DNA of 64,000 nt from FEN-1139 sp038207155. GTDB taxonomy: Bacteria; Myxococcota_A; Polyangia; Polyangiales; Polyangiaceae. Shown one piece after another: positions 35,665 through 44,191 of the stretch; position 1 is the stretch's first letter; each line of letters opens with the position of its first letter. Below the pieces are notes generated by a model, which was not told the origin of the DNA, searched no databases, and saw only the letters and a program-made list of their open reading frames with translations. Position numbers and translations under genes: made by a program. The stretch spans positions 1 through 64,000 of the forward strand of contig JBBRAB010000022.1 in assembly GCA_038207155.1 (NCBI GenBank). Direction: 5' to 3'.

Positions 35665-36782
35665 AGATCGGGATTTTAGGCGCTGGCCAGCTCGGCCGCA
35701 TGTTGGCTCTGGCAGGATACCCGCTGGGGCTGGAGTTCTTGTTCGTCGATCCCATGGCGGACTCTCCCGCGAGTCACCTCGCGGAGCACATCGTGGCCGA
35801 CTACGACGATCCGCAGGCCCTCAAACGACTCGCCACCGAGTGCGACGTCGTGAGCTACGAGTTCGAGAACGTGCCGGAAGCGGCGGCCAATGGGCTCGGC
35901 TCCTGCGCCCTTCATCCGAACGCCAAGGCGCTCGCGGTATCTCAGGATCGCTGGCACGAGAAGTCCTGCTTTCGCGAGCTAGGGATCGACACGGCTCCCT
36001 TTGCCAACGTCACGAACCTCGAGGAACTCCAGGCGGCCGTCGACCAGCTGGGGGTTCCCTGCTTGCTCAAGACCCGTCGCTTCGGCTACGACGGCAAGGG
36101 CCAGCGACGCATCCTGCACCGCGAGCAAGCCGCGCAAGCCTATCGCGAGCTCGGAGAGGTCCCCTGCCTGCTCGAGGGGCTCGTCCCGTTCGACCGCGAA
36201 GTGAGCCTGATCGCGATCCGGTCAACGCGAGGAGAGCTGGCGTTTTACCCGCTGATCGAGAACCACCATCGCGACGGGATCCTGCGACTGTCGCTGGCGC
36301 CCGCGCCACGACTCACCCCCGAACTGCAGGCCGCGGCCGAAGCCTTCGGGCGCCGTTTGTTGGAGCGACTCGACTACGTCGGGGTCCTCACGCTGGAGCT
36401 GTTCGTGGTCGGCGAGCAACTGATCGCCAACGAGTTCGCGCCGCGAGTTCATAACTCCGGTCACCTGACGATCGAGGGCGCGGTCACGAGCCAGTTCGAG
36501 AATCACCTGCGCGCGATCTGCGGCTGGCCCCTCGGCGCTACACAGCTCAACGGCGCGGTAGCGATGCTCAACCTGGTCGGTGCCCTGCCCGAGGCGAGCG
36601 ATGCCGCAGCGCACCCAGGACTGCACCTGCACTACTACGGCAAACAACCACGCCCGGCTCGCAAGGTGGGTCACCTCACGCTGGTGGCAGCCACCGAAGA
36701 GGAACGTGCAGGGCGACTGCGCGCCGTCGAACCGCTACTGCTGGCCTGCGACGCTTTCCCCGCGGGACTACTCGATAGCTGA
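35661..36782 (+). CDS. purK: N5-carboxyaminoimidazole ribonucleotide synthase
   Basis: The protein has 373 residues. This ATP-grasp enzyme makes N5-CAIR from AIR, bicarbonate and ATP. It opens with GILGAGQLGRMLALAG, then YEFENVP, the ATP-binding KTRRFGYDGKGQ, EGLVPFDREVSLI and the metal-site ANEFAPRVHNSGHLTIEG. The start GTG overlaps the purE stop. Its last 15 bases overlap the end of the convergent ketopantoate reductase gene. Confidence 0.95.
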   Translation: MKIGILGAGQLGRMLALAGYPLGLEFLFVDPMADSPASHLAEHIVADYDDPQALKRLATECDVVSYEFENVPEAAANGLGSCALHPNAKALAVSQDRWHEKSCFRELGIDTAPFANVTNLEELQAAVDQLGVPCLLKTRRFGYDGKGQRRILHREQAAQAYRELGEVPCLLEGLVPFDREVSLIAIRSTRGELAFYPLIENHHRDGILRLSLAPAPRLTPELQAAAEAFGRRLLERLDYVGVLTLELFVVGEQLIANEFAPRVHNSGHLTIEGAVTSQFENHLRAICGWPLGATQLNGAVAMLNLVGALPEASDAAAHPGLHLHYYGKQPRPARKVGHLTLVAATEEERAGRLRAVEPLLLACDAFPAGLLDS

Positions 36783-37871
36783 CCCATAGCCGGGTTCGTC
36801 TTCTCTCGCGCCTGGCTGCCCGCCGTCCCTCGTGGACTCGTAGAGAGTTCGAAGCAGCGAGAGACTCGGGGCCACCTCGCCGCGCGCGATCGACCAAACC
36901 ACCGCACAGGCGGCGCGATTGGTCGGCGTTGGCACGCCCAACGCTTCTCCGCGGGTGACGAGTTCGCCATTGAGGAACTCAACCGCCGGCGGACGTCCCC
37001 GCTCGATGGCTCGCAGCATGGAGCTCCGAAGCCGCCGGTAGCGCGCGCCGATGCCGAACGTGATGCCGTGACGTGCGAGCCGCCCGAAGCGCTTTCCGAC
37101 GGTGTCGAGCTCGCCGAGCCGCGCCAGCCATTCGAGAGGCGGCGCACCGGGGAGTCGCTCGAGCTCGACCCCTGAAGCGGCCGCCACAGCCACGGCTTCA
37201 GCCATGATCTCGAGCGCCAGGCGCCGAACCCAGACCTTGCCGAGCAGAGTACCGAGACGCTCACCCGACACCGTACCGAGGGTCGATACCGCGCAATTGA
37301 TCGCCAGCTTGCTCCAGCGAACCCCCGCTAGATTCTTGGTGCGTCTGACGGGCGCTACGGCCGCCATCAGCTCCGCGAGTGCGCCGAGCTTTGACTCACC
37401 TTCCGGGGAGAAAGCGCCGAGCACGAGCCCGCCCTTGGAGGTCCGCTCGCACAGGCCGGCACCGTGAGCGGTGGCCCCGAATGCGACGACCGCACCCACG
37501 ACCTTCGCTGGCGAAAACTGGCGCGCGACGAGCTCTTCGCAGAGTCCGTTTTGCAAACAAACGACCACTCCGTCCGGTTCCAGGTGTCCCACGAGCTCAG
37601 AAGCCACCTGACCAACCACAGTCGGCTGGGTCGCGAGAATCACCGTGTGAAACAGCTCCCCGTTCGGGAGCGGGGACAGCTTGACCGTCGGCCATGTCAC
37701 CAGCCCCGTACGCAACTCCCGCAAGCCGCTGGCCTGCAGGACGCGAGCCACCTCGGGGTCGTGAGTCATTAAGGTGACGCGCTGCCCAGCGCCCGAGAGG
37801 GCGTGCGCGGCGACGCCCCCGAGGGCTCCGGCGCCGACGACGAGTATGCTGGGAGGGTCAGAAGCGGGCAT
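36768..37871 (-). CDS. panE: 2-dehydropantoate 2-reductase (ketopantoate reductase) family
   Basis: The protein has 367 residues, longer than usual (about 300). The N-terminal Rossmann fold has ILVVGAGALGGVAAHALSG. The middle has VVVCLQNGLCEE and FGATAHGAG, and the catalytic Lys region is VRWSKLAINCAVSTLGTVSG. The C-terminal helical domain includes PPAVEFLNGELVTRGEALGVPTPTN. It should reduce ketopantoate with NADPH for pantothenate synthesis, though homologues with other substrates exist. An extra C-terminal tail of about 25 residues overlaps purK by 15 bases. Confidence 0.87.
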   Translation of the reverse strand: MPASDPPSILVVGAGALGGVAAHALSGAGQRVTLMTHDPEVARVLQASGLRELRTGLVTWPTVKLSPLPNGELFHTVILATQPTVVGQVASELVGHLEPDGVVVCLQNGLCEELVARQFSPAKVVGAVVAFGATAHGAGLCERTSKGGLVLGAFSPEGESKLGALAELMAAVAPVRRTKNLAGVRWSKLAINCAVSTLGTVSGERLGTLLGKVWVRRLALEIMAEAVAVAAASGVELERLPGAPPLEWLARLGELDTVGKRFGRLARHGITFGIGARYRRLRSSMLRAIERGRPPAVEFLNGELVTRGEALGVPTPTNRAACAVVWSIARGEVAPSLSLLRTLYESTRDGGQPGAREDEPGYGSAIE

Positions 37872-37965
37872 CGGCAGGTCCTAGGCTATGCAATTTCCTT
37901 GTCCCACGAGCAAATAAGACGTAGGTAGGGCCCCCACAGAGGGTTACCCCTCGGAGATTAAAACC

Positions 37966-38034
37966 ATGCGTAACCGAATTCGTAGGCTCCTCGAGCAGCT
38001 CCTCAACCTCGGCGGAACCCCGGCCATGGCCTAA
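37966..38034 (+). CDS. Possible 22-residue peptide gene
   Basis: The ORF encodes a 22-residue peptide with an amphipathic first part (MRNRIRRLLEQLLNL) and a GGTPAMA end, closed by TAA. A CGGAG site lies about nine bases before the ATG. It sits in the 170-base space between the divergent panE start and the end of a minus-strand membrane protein gene. The periodic Arg/Leu pattern looks like a short helix and not random translation of GC-rich DNA. I know no family; it could be a leader peptide, a small regulator or chance. Confidence 0.35.
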   Translation: MRNRIRRLLEQLLNLGGTPAMA

Positions 38035-38042
38035 TCGGCGGG

Positions 38043-38717
38043 TCACCTGCCCTGACCCGATTTCGGTTCAGGGGGTGACTGAGCTGGTTGGTTCGGCGTG
38101 GCGACCGCGGGTCGCAGACATAGCTCCTCGACGAGTGGCGCAAGACTGTTCTTGCGTTTGCGAGTGAGCAGCAGACGCGCTTCTTTTCGCGCTTGCTCCA
38201 GTTCGTGGAGCTCTAGCGAGAGACAGCCGAGCGCGATTCGATAGGCGATGAGTGCCTGATCCGCGTCGTTTCCAAACTCGCTCTCGAGTGTGGTCAGCCG
38301 TTCGCGTGCGAGGCGCGCCGAGCGTGAGCGCAGAGCCGCAGTGAGCTCCTGCTCCAACGTGACCTGACGCACGAGCCGCGCTCGCTCCTCAAGAGTTACG
38401 TCGCTGGCGTCATCTGGGGCGGCCTCAGGCGCCGGCGCCGGCTCGTCGCTGGCCTTTGCTTGCGCAGTGCCGGCGGCCTCCAGGCTCGCCCGTCTGGCGG
38501 CCTCAAGCAGACGCTGCCTATCCTTGCCTCCCTTGCGCCGACGGCCGCGGCGTTCCTCCGTGTTGTCGTCGGCGACCGCGGCTTCATCGTCGGACGTGGC
38601 CCGTCCACGCTCGCAGCCACGCGCAAACAGCGCCGAGGAGGCGATCCCGAGGGCCATGATTCCGACGACCCCGAACTCCCAATGCTCGCGAATGAGTTCG
38701 GATGGTGACCATTTCAT
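38043..38717 (-). CDS. Single-pass membrane protein of unknown function
   Basis: The protein has 224 residues from ATG 38717. One membrane helix lies at about 14-30 (FGVVGIMALGIASSALFA). A charged Arg/Lys/Glu-rich stretch follows (about 35-70), then an Ala/Pro/Glu linker (about 80-105) and a helical region of about 90 residues (LEERARLVRQVTLEQELTAA onward) that looks like a TPR-like or coiled helical domain. A Pro-rich tail closes it. An in-frame start 24 codons earlier exists but would precede the helix with an odd Arg-rich leader. I recognise no family. Confidence 0.7.
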   Translation of the reverse strand: MKWSPSELIREHWEFGVVGIMALGIASSALFARGCERGRATSDDEAAVADDNTEERRGRRRKGGKDRQRLLEAARRASLEAAGTAQAKASDEPAPAPEAAPDDASDVTLEERARLVRQVTLEQELTAALRSRSARLARERLTTLESEFGNDADQALIAYRIALGCLSLELHELEQARKEARLLLTRKRKNSLAPLVEELCLRPAVATPNQPAQSPPEPKSGQGR

Positions 38718-38835
38718 GACGGAACTGGCCAACGAGTGTACCCGCTCGCGCGACCGCGAGCATCGCAAATCGAGTCCCACCGGAATCACACGATGTCAGG
38801 GCGCTTGGGCGAACTGAACTCATCGCTCAGCCTTC

Positions 38836-39606
38836 ATGCCGCCCCCTGGTCAAGCGCCCCCGCGCGTGCTTCGATCCGCCCCCATGGCTCTCCGGCACTT
38901 GCCCAACGTGATCTACGAGACAGCGCGGATTTCCATCCCGACCGTGCTCGATGGACTCCGACATACCGGCTCTCCGGAAAAGGCAGACGCCCGGCTGATG
39001 GATTGGTCGGCGCGCATCCTGCGCTGCGCGAACGCCAAGCTCGACGTGGTTGGCGAACCCATCCCGGATCCGAGTGAGACGTTCATCGTCATTAGCAATC
39101 ACCAGTCGCTGTACGACATCCCGGTGATGTATCAGACGCTCAATCGGCGGCTGCGCATGGTGGCCAAGTCTGAGCTCTTCCGCGTGCCGATCTGGTCTCA
39201 CGCCATGCGCGAATCGGGGATGATCGAGCTCGATCGCTCCGATCGCCGGCGTTCGATGGAAAGCCTGAAGGCCGCCGGGGCCACGATCCGCGCGGGCACC
39301 AACGTCTGGATGGCGCCCGAGGGCACTCGCAGTCGCACCGGAGTGATCGGTCCGTTCAAGAGCGGAGCGTTTCACCTCGCGCTCGACGCTGGTGTTCGCA
39401 TCCTGCCGATCACCGTAGACGGGACCGGCAAGGTGCTTCCGGCCAAGGGTTACTCCATGACACCGGGGCTCACGATCCGCGTCGTCGTCCACGCCCCCGT
39501 TGACCCAGCGGATTTCGGTCGCAAGCGCCGCGTCGAGCTCACAGCCCATGTGCGTCGCATCATCGCCAGCGGACTCCCGCCCGAACTGCGCGGCGACGCG
39601 GTCTAG
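38836..39606 (+). CDS. 1-acyl-glycerol-3-phosphate acyltransferase (PlsC-like)
   Basis: The protein has 256 residues. It carries the acyltransferase motifs NHQSLYD (H-x4-D catalytic pair), a GMIELDRSDRRRS segment, APEGTRSRTG (PEGTRS phosphate-binding motif) and RILPITVDG. It should acylate lysophosphatidic acid in phospholipid synthesis at the inner membrane. The start could be the ATG at 38884 (MALRHLPNV); neither start has a strong ribosome site. Confidence 0.9.
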   Translation: MPPPGQAPPRVLRSAPMALRHLPNVIYETARISIPTVLDGLRHTGSPEKADARLMDWSARILRCANAKLDVVGEPIPDPSETFIVISNHQSLYDIPVMYQTLNRRLRMVAKSELFRVPIWSHAMRESGMIELDRSDRRRSMESLKAAGATIRAGTNVWMAPEGTRSRTGVIGPFKSGAFHLALDAGVRILPITVDGTGKVLPAKGYSMTPGLTIRVVVHAPVDPADFGRKRRVELTAHVRRIIASGLPPELRGDAV

Positions 39607-39717
39607 CAGCGCGAGTTCGTCAACGTCGAGGCGAACACCGAGCTAAAGCAACGCCGGAGCAGGTTGCCCGGGCGTTTTTGCGCGCGCCTGACGCCGCGCT
39701 GCCCGCGTGGGACCGCG

Positions 39718-41430
39718 CTACTTATCGCAGCCGGTCCACCAGCATTTCTGCTGAGTGAACTCCGAGAGCGCCTCCCACTTGGGCGAGGCCTCCTGCGTCA
39801 GGTATTCAAGCGCGCCCCAAGAGCCATATTTTCCTGGGTTTCCGATGTCGACGAAGTGCATGAAGAGCGTCCCGCCGGCATCCTTCCAGCCGTTCAAGTT
39901 CGTCATATAGACGTCCTTCATCATCGGGTGGTTGTTCACGCCGGTGTGCAGGGCGATAAAACCCGCATCGTCCTGGATGGCGTGACCGTTGCCCGTGATG
40001 TGTTGGCCGCCTTCATAGGCCGTGATGGCGAGTCCGCGCTTGTCAGCCTCCGCCTTGAAGAACGCAAAGGTCTCGGCGTTACCCTTGGCCGTATCGGTGC
40101 ACTTGATATGACGTCCGTCGAGCACTTGTTCGGCGGCCTTCTGCAGGCCCTTGTCGGCGTCGCTAAACCAGCCGCGAATAGTGTCGACGTTCTCGTCAGC
40201 CGCCAAACAGCCCGAAAAATACCCTGTCATCGCGATCGAGTCGATGCCGTGCTTGTAGCAAGGCTCATTCCCCTTCTCGACCCATTTCGGGCACTCGAGC
40301 GTGTCGGTGATGGTGTCGCGCCAACCCGTGAACGCCCCGAGCACGCAGTGAACTCGGCTGGCCTCGCTGCCGTAGACGGTCTTTTTCCAGATATCGCAGG
40401 TCTGGGCCGCCTTCATGCCGTTGAACTGCACCCAGCCCGTTCCGCCATCTTGGCCGAGCACGGTCTTGGCCTGCTGCACGGCGTATTGCGCCTGCTCGAA
40501 GCCAAAATTCCACACTTCATTCGAATACTCCACGTACGCGCGCAGCTTCGGGCTGAGATTGCCCTTCACGTAGGTAGCAAACTGCGTCACGTAGTCCTCC
40601 GTGCCCAGGTGGGGCATGTTGAACCAGGGATCGGCGTTGAGCTCGTTGGCGAGCCGCACCATCACCTCGACCGGTGCGCCCTTTGACATGTAGGTCGCGT
40701 CGTCGGCCTTGGGGCGTTCGACCCAGTCCTTCTGCTTGGAACCGTTGGTTCCCATCCAATCCATGAAGCGGACGGCACGAAAATCCTTCAACTTTTCAAG
40801 CCAAATCGGATTAAAGAGCTGCCCCGCATCAAGCAGCTTCTCCTGACTCTCCGCCACGATTCGGATGTTGCGCAGGTAGTTGCTGCCCGCGGTCATGGGA
40901 AGCTTCAGGGCCCCCTGACCACCGGTGGTGTCGATGATGTCGCGGTGGTCTGCATGGGTGACGAGCGTGCTCCCCCAGACACACTCCGGCGTGCCATCTC
41001 CCTCCCATTTGACGACCCAGCGGGTCGAGGGCGCCGGCACGTCGCCGACCGTCAAAAATACGAGGATTACCTCCTGCCCTGCGGCGACGGTCTTCACCCA
41101 ACCCTGCTCATCGAGCGCGAACGTCGGATCGTTCGGTCCCCACCAACGCGACTGCTTCATGAGGTCGAGGAACGGGAACTCCGTTGACCAGTCGGCGATC
41201 CCATTGAGACCGATCCCCAGCGATTGAGTCTTGCGCGCGCCGGTATCGATGATGCCACCGGTACCGCCTCCCGTGTTACTGGCGCCCGTGGCCGTCGAAG
41301 CGCCCGTGCCCCCCGAGTCCTTGCCTCCACTGGCAGTGCCACCGGTACCACTGGTCGCACCGCTCCCAGCGCCCGCGCTGTTCGGAGCGCCATTGGAATC
41401 GGGCGAACTCGAACAGGCCGCGAGACTCAA
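39718..41430 (-). CDS. Secreted glycoside-hydrolase-like protein with truncated signal peptide
   Basis: The readable frame gives 570 residues from a TTG. It begins SLAACSSSPD, a perfect lipobox, but there is no room for the charged and hydrophobic parts of a signal peptide: the same frame is closed by a TGA only 16 codons upstream and no ATG or GTG lies between. A Gly/Ser/Thr/Ala tether (about 10-60) leads to a large domain with YVEYSNEVWNFGFEQA, MDWMGTNGS and ITAYEGGQH, typical of TIM-barrel proteins annotated as cellulose-binding or glycosidase-like. Either the N-terminus is broken or the start is a frameshift artefact. It is divergent from the first FecR-module sigma gene. Confidence 0.78.
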   Translation of the reverse strand: MSLAACSSSPDSNGAPNSAGAGSGATSGTGGTASGGKDSGGTGASTATGASNTGGGTGGIIDTGARKTQSLGIGLNGIADWSTEFPFLDLMKQSRWWGPNDPTFALDEQGWVKTVAAGQEVILVFLTVGDVPAPSTRWVVKWEGDGTPECVWGSTLVTHADHRDIIDTTGGQGALKLPMTAGSNYLRNIRIVAESQEKLLDAGQLFNPIWLEKLKDFRAVRFMDWMGTNGSKQKDWVERPKADDATYMSKGAPVEVMVRLANELNADPWFNMPHLGTEDYVTQFATYVKGNLSPKLRAYVEYSNEVWNFGFEQAQYAVQQAKTVLGQDGGTGWVQFNGMKAAQTCDIWKKTVYGSEASRVHCVLGAFTGWRDTITDTLECPKWVEKGNEPCYKHGIDSIAMTGYFSGCLAADENVDTIRGWFSDADKGLQKAAEQVLDGRHIKCTDTAKGNAETFAFFKAEADKRGLAITAYEGGQHITGNGHAIQDDAGFIALHTGVNNHPMMKDVYMTNLNGWKDAGGTLFMHFVDIGNPGKYGSWGALEYLTQEASPKWEALSEFTQQKCWWTGCDK

Positions 41431-41628
41431 GGGATCCCATGGTTCCCGAATGAGCCCCAGCCTGGGCCGCTCGGCTCAGCTCGACTCCATCGCGGGGCAT
41501 CTTCGGTCTGCCAGCGATAATTACCGTGTAACAACAATTCCGCGACGACGGCCCCAGCGATTGTGCAAAATTCCGATGAGCTTCAATCCCTGTGAGCCGT
41601 ATTGCGGGGACGAGGCACTAACAGGTTT

Positions 41629-42204
41629 ATGGGGAACGTCACCCAGTTTCGCCGGTCCAAGGAGCCGCTCTCGGCCCCCGAGCTCTGTAAGCGCGTGGGG
41701 GATGGCGACCCTTTCGCGAAAGAGGAGCTCTTTCGCCGACACTTTCGCATGGTGCGAGGGCTGTCTTTTCGGCTGCTGGGCGCTCGCGGGGACATCGAGG
41801 ATCTGGTGCAGGACGTGTTCGTCGAAGCCTTTGCTAACCTACACAAAATCCGTGAGCCGGAACACCTGGGTTCCTGGCTCGGCGGCATCACGGTTCACCT
41901 CGCGCGACGGCGCCTCGAACGCGAACGCTTCCGCGCGCGCTTCCTCTTTCAGCGCAGCGACACTGGCTGCGCTGATGACAGCTGGGCCAAGAGCGCCCCT
42001 CCGGATGCTGTCGTGGAGCTGCGCGAGGTCTACTCGGCGCTCGGGGAGCTTCCGGTGGGCCATCGGTTGGCCCTAGTGCTCAGCCGCGTCGAGGGCTACT
42101 CTCTGGACGAAGTGGCAAAGTCCCTGGAGGTGTCGCTTGCCACGACCAAACGCTGGATCCAACGCGCTGAATCGCGCCTCACCGAGGCTGGGGTTCAACT
42201 ATGA
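41629..42204 (+). CDS. ECF RNA polymerase sigma factor of the first FecR module
   Basis: The protein has 191 residues. Region 2 spans about 30-100 (FRMVRGLSFRLLGARGDIED, LVQDVFVEAFANL). Region 4 spans about 130-185, with the helix-turn-helix EGYSLDEVAKSLEVSLATTKRW. I chose ATG 41629 over an in-frame TTG nine codons upstream. The FecR-type gene begins four bases before its stop. It probably directs transcription of this four-gene operon and perhaps of nearby secreted-enzyme genes. A paralogue lies at 48442-49008. Confidence 0.9.
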   Translation: MGNVTQFRRSKEPLSAPELCKRVGDGDPFAKEELFRRHFRMVRGLSFRLLGARGDIEDLVQDVFVEAFANLHKIREPEHLGSWLGGITVHLARRRLERERFRARFLFQRSDTGCADDSWAKSAPPDAVVELREVYSALGELPVGHRLALVLSRVEGYSLDEVAKSLEVSLATTKRWIQRAESRLTEAGVQL

Positions 42205-43193
42205 AACTTCCGAACCGCGCGCAGTTCCCAAGCGACGTCAGTGACGTCAAGCTTGAGCAGGCTTGGCGCCGTCTGTCGGCGACCCTCCAAGCGCCAAAGC
42301 ACACCCTTCAGCGCCGAAGCGTCCTGCTCGCTGCAGCGCTCGTTTGCGGAACGGCGCTGGGGCTCGGGCTCTTTTTCGGACATACCGCTCATCCGAAGCT
42401 CGTGACTCAGGTTGCACCAAGTCCAAGCGAGCCACAGCCGGGCCTGCGTCTGCTCGACGGAGCCGAAGTACGCGCGGCGGCCAATGCCGATCTGCGTGTC
42501 CTTGAGGCTCAGTCGCAACGCGTTGCGCTCGAGCTCGCCTCAGGCAAGGCAGAGTTTGACGTGCAGCATCGCGAGGGGCGCCAGTTCGTCGTGCTCGCTG
42601 GCAGCATCACGGTCCGCGTGATCGGGACGCTCTTCACGGTCGAGCATGAGGGGCAACAGGTACGCGTGAGCGTGAAGCGTGGTCGCGTGAGCGTCGAGCG
42701 CCCAGGAATGCCAAATCTGAGCATTGCTGCCCAGGAGAATTGGGAAGGGCAGGCCGTTTCCGCAGCGCTGCCAGCTGAGTCCAGCATCGTCGACGCTCCA
42801 GCGGTAGCGCCACGACCGCGCAGCGGTTCGCCTGCTGATGCTCTGTTTGAGCAGGCCATGCAGGCGCGCCGTCGCGGCAACACCGCGCAGGCGCTCGAAG
42901 CCTTCGAACGGATGCAGCGTGAGTTTCCGAGCGATCCTCGCAGCTCGCTCGCGTCGCTCGAGGTCGCGCGCATTCGCCTTGACGAAATGGGCGATCCCGC
43001 AGGTGCGTTGCGTTCGCTGGACTCGAGCGCTGCCGATGGTGCGGGGTCCGAGGACGCGCTCGCCCGTCGGGTTGAAGGCTACGACAAGCTGTCCGAGCTC
43101 GAGCGTTGTCGCGCCGCCCGGGCTCAGTACCTGAAGCTCTACCCCCATGGGGCACACCGTGCCGTGGTGCAGGGGCGTTGCACGCAGAGGTAG
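42201..43193 (+). CDS. FecR-domain anti-sigma/sensor with C-terminal TPR-like region
   Basis: The protein has 330 residues. A short cytoplasmic head (1-38) precedes a membrane helix at about 42-60 (VLLAAALVCGTALGLGLFFG). The FecR domain (about 80-185) has GAEVRAAANADLRVLE, GKAEFDVQHREGRQFVVLAG and VRVIGTLFTVEHEGQQVRVS, then KRGRVSVE. The C-terminal third (about 215-325) reads as tetratricopeptide helices (ADALFEQAMQARRRGNTAQA) ending in a YLKLYPHGAH segment, an unusual addition to FecR. It overlaps the sigma gene by four bases. No FecA-type receptor is nearby, so the signal source differs from the iron-citrate system. Confidence 0.87.
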   Translation: MKLPNRAQFPSDVSDVKLEQAWRRLSATLQAPKHTLQRRSVLLAAALVCGTALGLGLFFGHTAHPKLVTQVAPSPSEPQPGLRLLDGAEVRAAANADLRVLEAQSQRVALELASGKAEFDVQHREGRQFVVLAGSITVRVIGTLFTVEHEGQQVRVSVKRGRVSVERPGMPNLSIAAQENWEGQAVSAALPAESSIVDAPAVAPRPRSGSPADALFEQAMQARRRGNTAQALEAFERMQREFPSDPRSSLASLEVARIRLDEMGDPAGALRSLDSSAADGAGSEDALARRVEGYDKLSELERCRAARAQYLKLYPHGAHRAVVQGRCTQR

Positions 43194-44191
43194 TGCGCGG
43201 CCCCCTTCCGCTCGCTGTCACGCTGATGTTTTTTGTCGGCGTGGTCACGGCTCATCCCTGCGACGAACGGAGCGCGCGCTTCGTCGAACTCACGACCACC
43301 GACGCCGAGCTATGGAAGCCCCTGGCGGAGCAGCTGACGGCCGAGCTGCGGCGCCGCGCGATCATCGTCTGTCCGCGCGACACATCGCGGGGCACCAAGC
43401 TATCGCGCGTCGAGATCCAGCTCGACGCGCGGCAGGACGAGGCGGAGGTTCTCGTCAATGACGAGGTGACCCACAAGCAGCTCACGCGCAGTGTAGCGCT
43501 CCCGGGGCTAGCGGGCGAGGCGCGGCTGCTGGCCCTCGCGATCGCGATCGATGAACTGCTCGGCGCGAGCTGGTCCGAGCTCGCGCTCCGGCCCGCTTCC
43601 ACGCCGACCCCAGCCCAGAAAATCGTCACGCCCATCGTTGAGCAGGCGGTGGCTCTGCATGTCAAACCACCAACACGAGTGCGCCGCCTCGACCTCGGGA
43701 TACTCGCGCAAGCCGAGGTCGACCGCCACCTGGTAGCCCGCGTCGGAGGCTCCGTCGGAGTACAGTTCTGGCCGAAGCGCGCGCTCGGGCTCCGTGCGGA
43801 AACAGGCTGGTTGCACGGACCGCGCATTGCACTCCCTGACGGTCATGCACAAGTCGATGCTGTGGAGCTCGCGCTCCGATTGCTGTGGCGGCCACGCGCT
43901 GACTCGGGCCTGCTGCGGCCAATACTCGGAGCCGGGCTGCGCGCCGACAGGCTGTTTTTACGCGGATTCCCCGTTCCGCAGGCCAGCGGTCAGTCCGCTT
44001 GGGCGACCGCTGGTTACGGGCAAATCACGGGGCAGCTCGGCTATCGCATGAGTGAGAGCCTGCTCACCGGCGTAGAGCTTGGCGCCGCCTGGCCACTCTG
44101 GCTCCCGCAGTTGCGTGACGGCAGCACCCTGCGTCCGATCGTTCGAGCGCCGCTGTTCTCCTGTTCCCTCTCGTTTTGGTGGTCCGAATGA
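43193..44191 (+). CDS. Secreted protein of unknown function, third gene of first FecR module
   Basis: The protein has 332 residues from GTG 43193, which overlaps the FecR stop by one base (TAGTG). A signal peptide ends near VVTAHPC. Residues 20-150 form an alpha/beta segment (RFVELTTTDAELWKPLAEQL). Residues 175-332 are rich in alternating hydrophobics and Gly (LGILAQAEVDRHLVARVGGS, LGLRAETGWLHGPRI, GYGQITGQLGYRMSESLLTG) and look like outer-membrane or periplasmic beta-barrel strands. The gene at the same place in the second module (50184-51158) has a similar build. Confidence 0.8.
   Translation: MRGPLPLAVTLMFFVGVVTAHPCDERSARFVELTTTDAELWKPLAEQLTAELRRRAIIVCPRDTSRGTKLSRVEIQLDARQDEAEVLVNDEVTHKQLTRSVALPGLAGEARLLALAIAIDELLGASWSELALRPASTPTPAQKIVTPIVEQAVALHVKPPTRVRRLDLGILAQAEVDRHLVARVGGSVGVQFWPKRALGLRAETGWLHGPRIALPDGHAQVDAVELALRLLWRPRADSGLLRPILGAGLRADRLFLRGFPVPQASGQSAWATAGYGQITGQLGYRMSESLLTGVELGAAWPLWLPQLRDGSTLRPIVRAPLFSCSLSFWWSE

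Noticed and set aside
38827..39549. Long minus-strand frame opposite the PlsC-like gene
   Set aside because: The plus strand carries NHx4D and PEGTRS acyltransferase motifs; the minus frame is His/Arg-rich shadow.
39664..40686. Plus-strand 340-residue frame opposite the glycosidase-like gene
   Set aside because: No domain is visible; the minus-strand reading has coherent barrel motifs such as YVEYSNEVWN.
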